Part shown: piece after piece, positions 20,519-30,659 of the stretch
Position numbering within the stretch: the first letter of the stretch is position 1
Layout of the letters: the number at the start of each line of letters is the position of its first letter
Source: Cubamyces lactineus
Lineage: Eukaryota > Basidiomycota > Agaricomycetes > Polyporales > Polyporaceae
Direction: 5' to 3'
Assembly (NCBI GenBank): GCA_022376465.1
Contig: JACDTU010000003.1
Coordinates: 806,001 to 870,000, forward strand
Length of the DNA: 64,000 nt
The notes under the pieces: generated by a model
The model's database searches: none
Told to the model about the DNA's origin: nothing
What the model saw: the letters and a program-made list of their open reading frames with translations, nothing else
Program-made: the position numbers and the translations under genes

Positions 20519-21798
20519 ATGGGCCAGTTTTGGACGGTGTAAGCGAGCTGAAATCATGTCGGTTCATCCGTCAGTAGTATGCACTGCTGACAAACAACTA
20601 GTTTCAATATAGACGCACGAGAACGTTACTCCTCTTCTGGATGGAAGCTCGGCGAGTGGTTATTCCAGGACCACCACGACGATTTGCTTGAATTGCTCAG
20701 AGCCAAAGCTCCCATTACAATGCCCAAGTACGTCGTTCACCTTCATTCAATGCACGCCTGACCTGTGCAAGAAAGCATGGCTAACACCATTGAAGGGAAA
20801 TCGAGAAAAGACTTACGGAAGGCAAAACAGCGGTCCAGTCCTCGACGCTCTTCAAGCTGCCAACTGAGATCCTGGACATGATCTTGGCGGAGCTTCACCG
20901 CGACGATGTGCTGTTCATGTTCGCCATCACGTGCAAGGCTATCTTCGTGATCGCCGAGCGTCATCTCGTCAAGTTCTACGAAGACCTGTTCCCATCCTGG
21001 CGCGACTGCCGTATCATCTGCGTGGGTGAATACATGGACGAGCAGGACGAGCTCCCTGCTGGGGTGCTAACCGAGAGCGAGCGCGAGTGGGTGGAGAGCG
21101 AGCGAGAAAACTGGGGTTCCTGCTGGAGCATCTTCTCGGAGACATTCAAGAACGAGCGATTCAAGCGGGTCAAGGACTTCAAGTCGCCGGCGTGCCGGGC
21201 ATTACTGTGGAAGGACGAAGCCTGGGGGCCGCACGGATATACCAGTATAGAGAGAGGAGGAGCGTACAGTGTTGATAGGAATATGCTGAGAGCGCTGCAC
21301 GGCAACGAGCAAGTCAGTACGACTTCACGCGTAGACCGAGAGGTACTCTGCAACGTCTCAAAGCGCGAGTACGTCAGGGACGTGGCCATCTATGACGCGA
21401 AGATCCCGATGTGCGTCACCCTCGCCCACGCCCTCATCGTCCTCATCTGCTGGTCTCCGTGGGCCGACTACGCACTCTCGTACGACCTTCAGGCCGTCAG
21501 GGATATGAAACACGGGAGATGGGCGGGAGACAGGTTCCGGATCACGACGGAGGATGTGTTGGCGGATCTGGAGGACAAGGGCGAGGAATGGACCGACGTT
21601 ACGGAGGAGGCAGGGGTGATATTGCGGCACCTGAGCAAGAAGAATCGCGGTGACTGGGATTGGGCATTGGAGGAGATGAGGGATACTGGACACAGCTGGC
21701 CGGAGTCGGGATCCTCGTCGGACTCCGGATCCTGCTCATCGGATAATTCGGATTCCGAATCGTCCTTGTCGGACACGGACACGGATGCGGACTTGTAG
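20519..21798 (+). CDS. F-box-like protein, cluster member D
   Basis: Exons 20519-20538 (20 nt), 20602-20727 and 20796-21798 encode 382 residues. The start joins as MGQFWTVFNIDARERY, followed by LGEWLFQDHHDDLLELLRA. The F-box-like part is TLFKLPTEILDMILAELHRD and FAITCKAIFVIAERHLVKFY. Family blocks REVLCNVSKREYVRDVAIYD, TLAHALIVLICWS, MKHGRWAGDRFRITTED and WTDVTEEAGVILRHL are intact. The C-terminus is a longer Ser/Asp/Glu-rich acidic tail than in C (about 40 residues), apparently grown by short repeats of SDS-type triplets. C and D share 5' flank, exon plan and most residues, so this is a recent tandem duplication. SCF adaptor role is inferred. Confidence 0.88.
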
Positions 21799-22930
21799 TA
21801 CCCTACTCGGTATCCTTTACGGACCGGATGGGCGGATGTGATTTCTGAAGCAGCACGTACTTGTCGTTCATACTGAATCAAAGCTGCATGATAGACACAG
21901 CGCATCCTTAGAAGGCCGAGTTCGTGGAAGGTATGTGATTGTTCACTTACGCGTAAACGTCGTGGATTGTATGGACTCTGGAGGCAGTCGGTAGACGCCC
22001 GCCGAGCAACGTGGAGCCACTACTGTATCGTGCCCGGATACGGGATGAATTTCGAGAAAAAGTGAATTCCTCTGGATCCTCAATGACAATCCAACTTTGT
22101 ATGCCACTGAACAGTGTGCCATCTACCTCTAGTTGCCCTGTTGAAAAATCAGCTCGAAAGGACAACATCTACAAGGAGATCTGGCGTTGTACCCAGATGC
22201 GGGATGGTCCGGTTTTGGGGCATTCTACTCTCTCACAACTTCTACACCTTGGTCTATTGCACCAAATTCTCATGTATGCTGCTCTTGCAGGTCCTGTGAT
22301 TACTCTCTACAGTTGAATGCGAAAAATGGGAGGGTCTGGACGACGAAACACGATGTAATGTAAGGTCGCTGGTCCATCACCGATTTGTCGCCTGTCTCTA
22401 TTCTCCCCAGCCTCTCCTTTGTGCGTGTTTCTTTTTGTAGCCAATTCTTCCGATGTCTGGCTAGTGTCAGGCATGAAATTTGAGGCATACTGAGCAGAGT
22501 CGAATTGTAGAAGCTGTTCATCCCGCTACCGGGTACGCGCGCGCGCCATCCCGGTTCGGGGTCCGATACGGTACCACTGTGGCAGTGCCCGCCACATCAA
22601 CTGATCCATTCGAAGACTCTTGCCTACTCTTGGCTTCCCTCTGAGGTAGCATATGTTCATTGATAACTTCTTTGAGCCCGATCGCTACTCTCTGGAAAGA
22701 CGGTATAGCACGCGTACGGGTGATTCCAACTGAAACAGGCCGACAAAGGAGGGCGGTAAGCCTTCAGCCATGGCAGGCGCTGGCGGTATGTTTCGAATAC
22801 GACTGCGCACCGAGCGAAAGGTCTCTTTGTTAACCTCCATGCTTGGACTCATCAATTAACCGACTAATGTGTCGATTGATAGCTTGTCTGCTGCTGCTGT
22901 ATGGCAATGCATCAGCTGGCGAAGGTCTAC
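21799..22930. other. Intergenic D-E
   Basis: The 3' flank of D (about 21800-21910) is similar to the 3' flank of C (about 19173-19270), including the tract before ACACAGCG. Beyond that, no gene, relic or repeat was recognised. Confidence 0.4.
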
Positions 22931-22970
22931 GATTAGCCACAGGAGACGCGCGTTAGAGTATATACAAACG
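22931..22970 (+). promoter_or_regulatory. Conserved promoter block of F-box-like family (copy 4)
   Basis: GATTAGCCACAGGAGACGCG followed by GAGTATATACAAACG lies about 165-205 nt before the ATG of gene E. Its first part matches copy 1 best. Confidence 0.5.
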
Positions 22971-23135
22971 CACCCAAGAGTGCGTCTCTGTACATTCTCT
23001 GCCATTACCCTCGGGCCTCACCCAGCTGGTAACGTCTCTCCTGCCTCGTCTTCGCAATATCAAGTCACTGACAGTCCATCGCTTGCCTATTCACAGCGTG
23101 CAACCTAACCTCTTGTACCGAGCGCAATTACCAGG

Positions 23136-24258
23136 ATGGGTCAAATTTGGAGGATGTAAGCCATTGCGCGCATTATGAGTCTGAGCTTGTGTTACAACCC
23201 TCATACTTCGGGCGTAGATTCAATGTCGATCATCGGGCCATATATGTTGGTACTGGGTTGTACCGCAAGTTGGGCGAGTGGTTCTTCCGTAGCCACCACG
23301 ACCTCATGGCCAGCCTGCGTATCCCATGTCTTCCAGCGTACGTTCACACCATCTGTTATTCCGCTGGATTTCGCATCCTGACAGCCTTCCTACTCTCAGG
23401 GAAATAGACGAGTGGCTCAAAAGCGAAGAGCGTATGCCAGTTCACCAACGTTCAACCTTGCTCAAACTTTCGAACGAACTGCTCTTCATGATTTTTGCGG
23501 AGCTCGACGATGCCACCTTGGCATGCCTCGCGATCACTTGCAAAGACTTCCTAACCATCGCAAAGCCGGAATTCCTGAGGCGGATCCGACGCTGGCATCG
23601 TTCATGGGCTCACTGTCGCATCATCACTCTCGGCGAATACACATGCTCGGAAGATCTCAACGCTCTCCCTGAAGGGCTCCTCTCCGAGGACGAGAAGGCC
23701 GCAGTCAATGCGTACGCCGACGAAATGGCAATCAAGAATCCAGAGGATGCCAAATACGCAAGGAACCTCTACTCATATGCAAGCGAACACTACGAGCTTG
23801 ACGAGTGTTCCTCGTATGGTATGAGATCGTACGATGAGGACTACGACTACCGGCTCCCGCGGAGGCTCACAGGGTCCGACAAGGTGATGTATGGAGTGCT
23901 CGCGGGACCTATATTTTCCTTCACCTATCCGAAAGGCGCCGAAGTGCTCTGTAACATCTCCAAAGGCGAGTACGTCCGAGACGCCGGGCTCACGGTGCCA
24001 TACCGTATCACGCTCGCCCACGCGCTCGTGTCGCAAACGTGCTGGTCGTCCCAGCCGTCGTTCGCAATGTGTTGCTCGCAGGAATACGAGGAGAAACTGA
24101 TGCGCGGGCGGTGGGCAGGAGACAAGTTCTGTATCGTGACCGAAGATACAATGCCTAAGCTGGAGGACGGGGAATGGAAGGACGTGACGAAGGAGGTGGA
24201 TTCGCTTTTGCGGCACATTTGCGACCAGTCCGGCGACTTGGTTGTCGGGGAGGACTAA
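23136..24258 (+). CDS. F-box-like protein, cluster member E
   Basis: Exons 23136-23155 (20 nt), 23218-23337 (120 nt, two codons shorter than in B-D) and 23400-24258 encode 332 residues. The start joins as MGQIWRIFNVDHRAIY, then KLGEWFFRSHHDLMASLR. The F-box-like region is STLLKLSNELLFMIFAELDD followed by LAITCKDFLTIAKPEFLRRI. The middle differs strongly from B-D (Tyr/Asp-rich, no AWGPHGYT block). The C-terminal blocks LCNISKGEYVRDAGL, TLAHALVSQTCWS, MRGRWAGDKFCIVTED and WKDVTKEVDSLLRHI are clear, and there is no acidic tail. It resembles member A and pseudogene H more than C/D, so the family has at least two subgroups in this window. Confidence 0.86.
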
Positions 24259-24469
24259 CGGTGTTATTCACGTCGGACAGAATCTCAAGTGATTGGGTAC
24301 ATGATATGTATATTACGAAGGCAATTCGACCGTGCCGTACCTTGGATCAGGGGCTCTGAAGCCGTATAGGACGAACACGATTCGTCGATGGATGTAAACA
24401 GACGAGAGAAGTACTGCACTTACCGCCACCACGATAGAGAGCGCCAGCCACAAGCGCCGGATGTGTCGA

Positions 24470-24498
24470 TGACGTCACGCGCCCCCCGAGTGACGTCC
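24470..24498 (+). promoter_or_regulatory. Paired TGACGT elements (CRE/bZIP-like)
   Basis: A perfect TGACGTCA palindrome at 24470-24477 and a second TGACGTCC at 24491-24498 lie 55-90 nt upstream of the TATA box of the gene at 24623. TGACGTCA is the classical CRE/ATF bZIP site; stress or nutrient control is inferred. Confidence 0.45.
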
Positions 24499-24552
24499 AT
24501 TGCGATCTGAATGCAGCTCTCCCTCACCCGTCTGGTGGGGATCATGGAGAGC

Positions 24553-24562
24553 ATATATATAC
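24553..24562 (+). promoter_or_regulatory. TATA box
   Basis: ATATATATAC sits 61-70 nt before the ATG at 24623, the expected spacing for a short-leader fungal promoter. Confidence 0.55.
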
Positions 24563-24622
24563 CGCCTCCATCGCCCAGGTGTGCCCCACGAACACCAAAC
24601 ACTCCTCATCGTCCTTGTCGAT

Positions 24623-25882
24623 ATGCTCGCTTTTTCACTCCGTCGCACGTCTCGCGCTCTTCCGGCCGCGACACCATCGCGTCTCCTCCACGCGACCGCC
24701 GTGAACGCTGCCCAGACGCCTCCCGGCAAGGACCCACGCCTCTCGCAAGGCTCTGTTAGTCAAGAAGGGCACCATCATCCTAGGGACGTCCATGACCAAG
24801 CAGCGCGCAGTGGTCAGAGTGTCGCGCAAGGCAAGCAATCAGCAAGCCCGTACGATGCCGCATCCCGTACCGGGGACCAGAAAACAGACCGCTCTGGCTT
24901 GTCGGGAAATCAGGAGGGTGTTGGTTTTGCAGAGCAGGTTGGTTCTGCCACGAGTACCGGCAAGAAGGATCATCCATCGGCTTCGCAAGGCGAAGGAACG
25001 GGTGATCAAGAGGAAAGCACGCCGCCTGGGTTCATCGCAAGCGTGAAGAGCAAGCTCGGGCTCGGTACGAGCGCCGGAGAGGTGAAGCAAAATAGAGGAG
25101 GAGGCGTCGGTGTCACGGGCACAGGTGCGCTACCATTCGAGAAGAAGCCCGAGGAAGGCCGTCGCCCTTTCCATACGTCAGCGCGGCGTAACGCGGATCC
25201 TACTGTGGGTCAAGCTCCCGAGGCTAGCAGGCAGCCGGAAGAACACACGAACGCTCATCAGAACCCACACCTCAAGCATAAGCATGCGGAAAATGCGAAG
25301 GCGTCACCTGATAAGGGTAAAGGCAATGCGGGTGAGAACCCAACCCTTCCCTCTCATCAGGTAAGTCCCGGTATGCGACGTTAGAGCCATGCTGCGATGC
25401 TCATGATACATGAGTTCGACCAGAATCACAACCCTGAGCAGCGGAGAGCTTTCTCAACATCTGCTCGTCGCCTTGAGAGCAAGCACACAGCCGACTCATA
25501 TTTCAAAGACGTTGACAACTCTCCGCCAGCGTCAGCGAAGACCCACCAAGTCGATAGCTCCGCGACCGGATCGCAGGTCCAACGTCCGAATGAGCCCACG
25601 ACCGGTCAATTCTCTCGCGCCGGTCCTGACACCAAAGAGTATGAAACGGTAGGATGACGTACCTGCGATTTATTGGCGTTTTGCTCAGTAACTTTATAGG
25701 TTACCCGCGACGGCCAGTACGACGTCCCTCCGGACCATGGCCCTGAGAAGGACCAGAAACTCAGATACGGGAACATCCCCAGCTTGGATGGTAGTCAGAG
25801 CACAGGCGAGGGGGTCAGCAAACCCGGAGAAGGACCCGAAGGCACTAGCAAGGGCGGGCGGAAACCTGAAGGCCGTTCATAG
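24623..25882 (+). CDS. Hydrophilic, probably mitochondrial protein with repeated presequence-like motifs
   Basis: Exons 24623-25360, 25424-25648 and 25700-25882 (both introns phase 0) encode 381 residues. The N-terminus MLAFSLRRTSRALPAATPSR is Arg/Ser/Ala-rich without acids, typical of a mitochondrial presequence. The remainder is very hydrophilic and disordered, rich in Gly, Gln, His, Lys, Ser and Glu, with no recognised domain except a short ordered-looking segment GFIASVKSKLGLG. Two internal segments, RRPFHTSARRNAD and RRAFSTSARRLES, look like further presequence ends, and the second lies at the start of exon 2. The composition is reminiscent of LEA/stress-protective hydrophilins. The promoter has a TATA box and two TGACGT elements. 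I do not recognise the protein; exact function unknown. Confidence 0.72.
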
Positions 25883-26109
25883 ACGAGACATCGCGGAGGG
25901 AGAGACTGGAGGCACTTGTACGAGTATTATCTCTGGACATGACGAGCAGTGAGCACAACAAGACATTTGTACAATAGATATGACAGAGCATAATGCACAT
26001 CAGCATCTCAACGTGTATGAGCGGCACAGCGGAGATAGAGCAGAAGCAGAAGTGAACAAACACTTTGGAGGACGTTTAAAAAGAGACTGGTTGTGACCTG
26101 TACCGCTGT

Positions 26110-28006
26110 CTAGACTCTGAGGGAAGCCAAACGACGGCTCGCTAAACCATGGAGGAACTGACGACACAAGGTCGGAAGCTCCTCATCGTAGCTGCGGGAT
26201 CCTTGGTCAGCAAGATAGCCTCTCACGAAAGACCACAATCACACTCACTACGTCCAATCGTCGAGCTCGTACGCCTGTTTCCTCTCCTCAGCGCAGGCGC
26301 GCTCGCTCAGCTCGCTCTTCAAGAACGCAAGGAGCGACTCATCCGTGACGAGGTACCGGTATCGGAGCACCTTTCCCGCCGTGACCTGGAAATTCATCAC
26401 GGCCCCACGCCGCGCGCCCTCGTAGAGCAGCTCAAAGTTGCACACCGCGACCGGGTCGTGCGTGAGCGCCGGTGTGCTCGTATTGACTGGCGGCGGTGGC
26501 GCGATACCTGTGAGCGGGAGCGAGAAGACCCACGAGGCCGAGTCGTCAATCCAGCGCCAGCCTAGGCGGAACGGGGGCTTATGCGCGAATCCTGAGGACG
26601 GGGCCACTCTAGGGGCAAAGACGAAGATATCCTCCCCTGAGGGCGGGGTGGGAGGAGCCTGAGGAGCAGCCGCGTCGTCCGCGTCCGCGTCCATGTGAGG
26701 CGTCCGGCTCAGCTCTGACGGGGATGGGATGTACACGAGGCGATATGGGTATGATGTGGGCGTGTCTGTGGACATGGGATCGGGCTCGACGTCGTCGGGG
26801 CTGGGCGCAGTGATCATGCTGAACCCGCGCTTGTGGTACTTGGCCACGCCGGGTGCGCGGTAGCGCGAGCGACCGCGACACGAGGACATGAGGAGCGAGA
26901 TGCGCTCTTCCAGGGTGGCTTGCGGGAAGAGGCAATACGCCTTTTCGTAGCTGATGACGTTCATGACGCACGCTATGGAACAGAATCTAGGTCAGAATGC
27001 GGTAGGAAAAAGAAAGGGCACTGCTAAGCGGGACATACTCGAGTGGAAGCCCAGGATGACTTCCATCGGCGTGTTCTTCGCAACGATAATTTGGACCTTG
27101 AGTTCGCAGTGTTCCCTCGCACTCTGGGAGCTCGTGTCAGAGGTGTCTTCGTTCTCTAGTATGGCGGGTATTGTGGGTGCAGGAACGCTCTTCTTGAATG
27201 TCAATATCGCAGCCACTCCCGGCATGCGATATATCCCATCCGTCCTTTGGGACATTCCATGCACGACCTCTTCCTCAAATTTACGGCTCTGATACACGTT
27301 CGGCACGAACGTGTACCCCTCCTGAATCAGCCACCGCCCCACTTCGCGCCGGTCGCGCATGTGTACATATAGGTCCAGATCAGACTCCGGGTAGACCGTC
27401 CTGTCGAAGAACTGCAGCGCACACGAGCCAGAGATAAGCGTCCCGGTGCGAGCTTGCAGACTGCGAAATGCGCGTGCGCGATCGTAGATCTGCGAGTGCT
27501 CGTGGCGGGTGTGGCAGATGGAGCAGCAGGGCGGGGTGGGGGAGGGGAAGAAGCGCGAGAGGAGGCGGTCGATGTTGAAGGCAACGCGACAGTATGCAGC
27601 AATCGCGTAGCGGGCGGCTCGGCAGGTTCGGGCGATGCGGAGAAGCGTCGCGGCCGAGCAGTCGTCGAAGATGGGTTCATAGATGAGCTCGATATACAGA
27701 ATCCGCTCAGAGAAGAGAGCCTGGTGGATAGCAGTTTGTTAGCAGTTGTTCGACATTCAGACCTCTGTACCACCTGCTCTCCGACTTGCCATGGCGTGAA
27801 TCAACCGTGAACATTGAACACGCATACTGTGCTACGAAGACAAGCATCTCCAATGCACCTACTCAGCATCGCAGCGCCTCCCTTCCCTCTCATGCTTTTC
27901 GCTCGATGCCGTGGCGACAATGCTTCCGAGAGACACCGAGCCATACGCGGCACGCTGAACCAAGCTCAATTGCACTCACCATGGCTCGGAGAGGTCGCTG
28001 TGGCAT
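26110..28006 (-). CDS. F-box-like / nucleotidyltransferase-fold protein, trio member J
   Basis: Exons 28006-27980, 27720-27039, 26972-26249 and 26191-26110 encode 504 residues. The start is MPQRPLRAM, spliced to ALFSERILYIELIYEPIFDD and CSAATLLRIARTCRAARYAI, an F-box-like helical unit (about residues 10-60). Around residue 115 comes RTGTLISGSCALQFFDRTVY then PESDLDLYVH: a GS motif followed 12 residues later by DLD, the signature of the pol-beta-type nucleotidyltransferase fold. The strand that normally carries the third acidic residue reads VQIIVAKNTP, with Gln in its place. Then follow LGFHSTCVMNVISYEKAYCL, a Pro/Asp-rich variable stretch, and a C-terminal domain with WIDDSASWVFSLPL and DPVAVCNFE. 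The second intron (phase 1) splits the Thr of HSTCVMN. The last exon is supplied by a donor overlapping TAG (see findings). Function unknown. Confidence 0.83.
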
Positions 28007-28458
28007 ATCGATTGGATATGCTTGCCGGGAAGTTCGACGCCAGGCGCAAGCAATCGTCTAAGGAGGCGAGCTAGACAATACACGCAATTGCGATAAGCCA
28101 GCCTATGCTGATAGTTCGTCGTGTCTCGTACTGGTACTGTCTACATGCAAGTAGCAGGGTTACATGCAGGACGTGGTTCAACGTGGCGATAGTCAACTCT
28201 ACTTTCGCTTAGATTTACTGTATGTGACATCAAATCCCGTGCTTGTGACGGGACGTGATCACATAACCCGTCCGAGTTGACGTCGACGCGACCAATTCCA
28301 TCCAAATACATTCCCCCACGGCGCTGAGCGTTTTGTTGCATGTTCGTGCGTGCGACATCCTGAACCTAGTTGAACTATCCTCAACAGCAAAGCCCCCAAA
28401 GTATGTCGACAACTCGCCTTTCAGCTCGAACCTCGATCAGCCTCATGCTGAACTCGAA

Positions 28459-30226
28459 CTAACCGCTGCTTCGTTGGCGGAAGTCTTCGCATAACTCTAT
28501 CAATTCCTTGTCGAAGCTATTGAAATGCGGTGAGTCTTGTGCAACATTGCGTTCAGAGATGCTTGCGCTCACTAGTTCTGGTCTACGGATGGATGCACCA
28601 AATCCTTGATTTGTGCCACCTGCCAAGCTCTCTTGTGAACCTCGAGATATAGATGATCTCCGAGCTCTGCATTCTTCACAAGATACGTGTATCGTAAACA
28701 CTCGATCTTGAAGACGTGGAAGTGCATCGTGACTTTGTCGCTCCAGCATTCGTGCTCTATTTCCCAGTTGCAGACCGAGACTGGATCGCGAATGAATGGC
28801 GGTGAGTCCTCCCTTGCGGCTTGTGGCAGCGCGACGCCTGCGATCGGAAGCGGGAGGACCCACGATTCTGAATCGTCTATCCAGCGTTCCCCAAGGCGGA
28901 ATGTGGGCTTGCGCGTAAACACAGGCCCGCGGGACTCGGGTGTATGCTCGGAGATTGGAACCAACCTCGACGGAGCGACTGTTGTGGCGCTGGCTCCTAT
29001 CGAGGATGCCGAAGATGAGTGACGAGGACGCACACGAGGTACGACGAGCGAGAGCCCATCTGCGCAACCTGACAGATTGGCGTGAGAGCCCTCGGATTCG
29101 GACGTCGTGCTAGTACCACGGACAGCGGTCAAGGATCGAGGATGTACGAAGGTGAATCCGCGTTCGGTGTATTTGATTACGGCGCGTTGATATCGCTCCG
29201 GTTTCTGGGACAGTGTATCATCGCTAGGAGAATTTATGAACATGGAAAGGCGATCTTCAAGTGTGGCCTGCGGAAAGAGGCAGTATGCCTTTGCGTAACT
29301 GATAACGTTCATCACGCAGGCTACGTGGGCATCATTAGTAGATGGCTATGTTATCTTCGCAATACCGATGCGTACTGGAGTGAAAGCCCAGGATGACTTC
29401 CATGGGGGTTTCCTTCGCCACGATGAGCTGAATTCGGAGCTCGCCATGCTCCTCTGGTGGCCGGGAGCCAGCAAGCGGATGTTCTCTCCCATCGTCAACC
29501 GAGAGTCGCTTCGCATCAAGAATACTCCTCTTGAAGTTGAAAACCTGGTAAATGCACGATTCATTGCCCGAGTACTTCTCCACAGGGGTGGGTTGTTCAT
29601 AAACCTTCTCAACCTCCACTTCTAGATTCCGATCCTGGTGTGTTGTTGGCTCGTATGTGTAGCCCTCCTGGACCAACCAGCGCCCAACCTCCCGCCGATG
29701 GCACAAATGCACGTACAAGTCCAAGTCTGATGCGGGGTAGACCGTTCGGTCGAAGAACTGCAGTGCGCATGAGCCTGAGATGAGTGTCCCGGTACGAGCT
29801 TGTAGACTGCGGAACACGCGCGCGCGATCGTATATCTGTGAGTGCTCATGATGGCCGCAGCCGGTGATGGAGCAGAACGGGGCGGGGGAGGGGAAGAAAC
29901 GCGTGAGGAGACGGTCGATGTTGAAAGTTTTACGATAGTACGTGGTGATCGCGCGATGACCAGCTCGGCAGGTGCGGGCGATGCGGAGGAGCGTCGCAGC
30001 CGAGCACTCGTCGAAGAGGGGCTCATAGATGATCTCATTGTATAGAAGTCGCTCGGAGAACGGGGTCTGTGAGATAACAGTCAGCACTCGTTCCAGCTCA
30101 AACGCACTGCACGGCTCATTCACAATGCGACATCGTCAGCACATGTTCACAACAAGGCACATCTGACGGAATGATTATGCAGATATTACTCGTACTCGCA
30201 CTCACCGGGAGAGACTGGTGTGGCAT
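28459..30226 (-). CDS. F-box-like / nucleotidyltransferase-fold protein, trio member K
   Basis: Exons 30226-30206, 30066-29376, 29320-28573 and 28516-28459 encode 505 residues. The start MPHQSLP joins to TPFSERLLYNEIIYEPLF and CSAATLLRIARTCRAGHRAI. The nucleotidyltransferase-type signature is GTLISGSCALQFFDRTVY followed by PASDLDLYVH. The later strand reads IQLIVAKETP, again without the third acid. CVMNVISYAKAYCLFPQATL follows the second intron, and the C-terminal domain has WIDDSESWVLPLPI and DPVSVCNWE. The final exon gives YFDKELIELCEDF. Compared with J, the variable linker between the two halves is Ser/Thr-rich rather than Pro/Asp-rich. Exon count, phases and total length match J and L, so the three are tandem duplicates. 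SCF adaptor or regulatory role is inferred from the F-box-like start. Confidence 0.84.
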
Positions 30227-30659
30227 GTTGATCACTCGGACTCGGAAATCTTCCACAAATCCACTTGAGACAACAACTGTGCAACGAAGGAGGGAGTGCT
30301 ATACGAGAAAGATGTACTGCCTGAGTGAAGATAGTAAGTGCAGGTTATGGTTCAATGGCACACGAAGGGTCAACCCTGGGAAGCAACCAGGACATGAGGT
30401 ACCAGCATCTCGTTCCTTGTCGGACCTGCGTACGACTTACACGTGTCATGTATCTATGGCGAGACGCGCGTACACCGTGAAGCAACCTGCGCGTCAATAA
30501 TTTGTCGATTCATAGTAGCCGTCTACGTCGGTACACGCCCTCGATTTGTTACTAGTACCACGAGACCATACCTACCAAGCCCGAGAGACTACTGCCGCGA
30601 TCAGCAAGCAACACCCCAAACCGAAACTTCAAGATACTGATACCGACAACTCACCTCAT

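Noticed and set aside
26248..26250. TAG as the true end of trio gene J (and the same in K and L)
   Set aside because: All three have a GTGAG donor over the stop and a conserved downstream exon, so the longer spliced C-terminus is preferred; the stop form may exist as an isoform.
29335..30123. Start of gene K at an ATG inside the first intron (MNEPCSAF)
   Set aside because: J, K and L share a tiny upstream exon starting MPQ/MPH with good donor sites, and the sequence between is not conserved.
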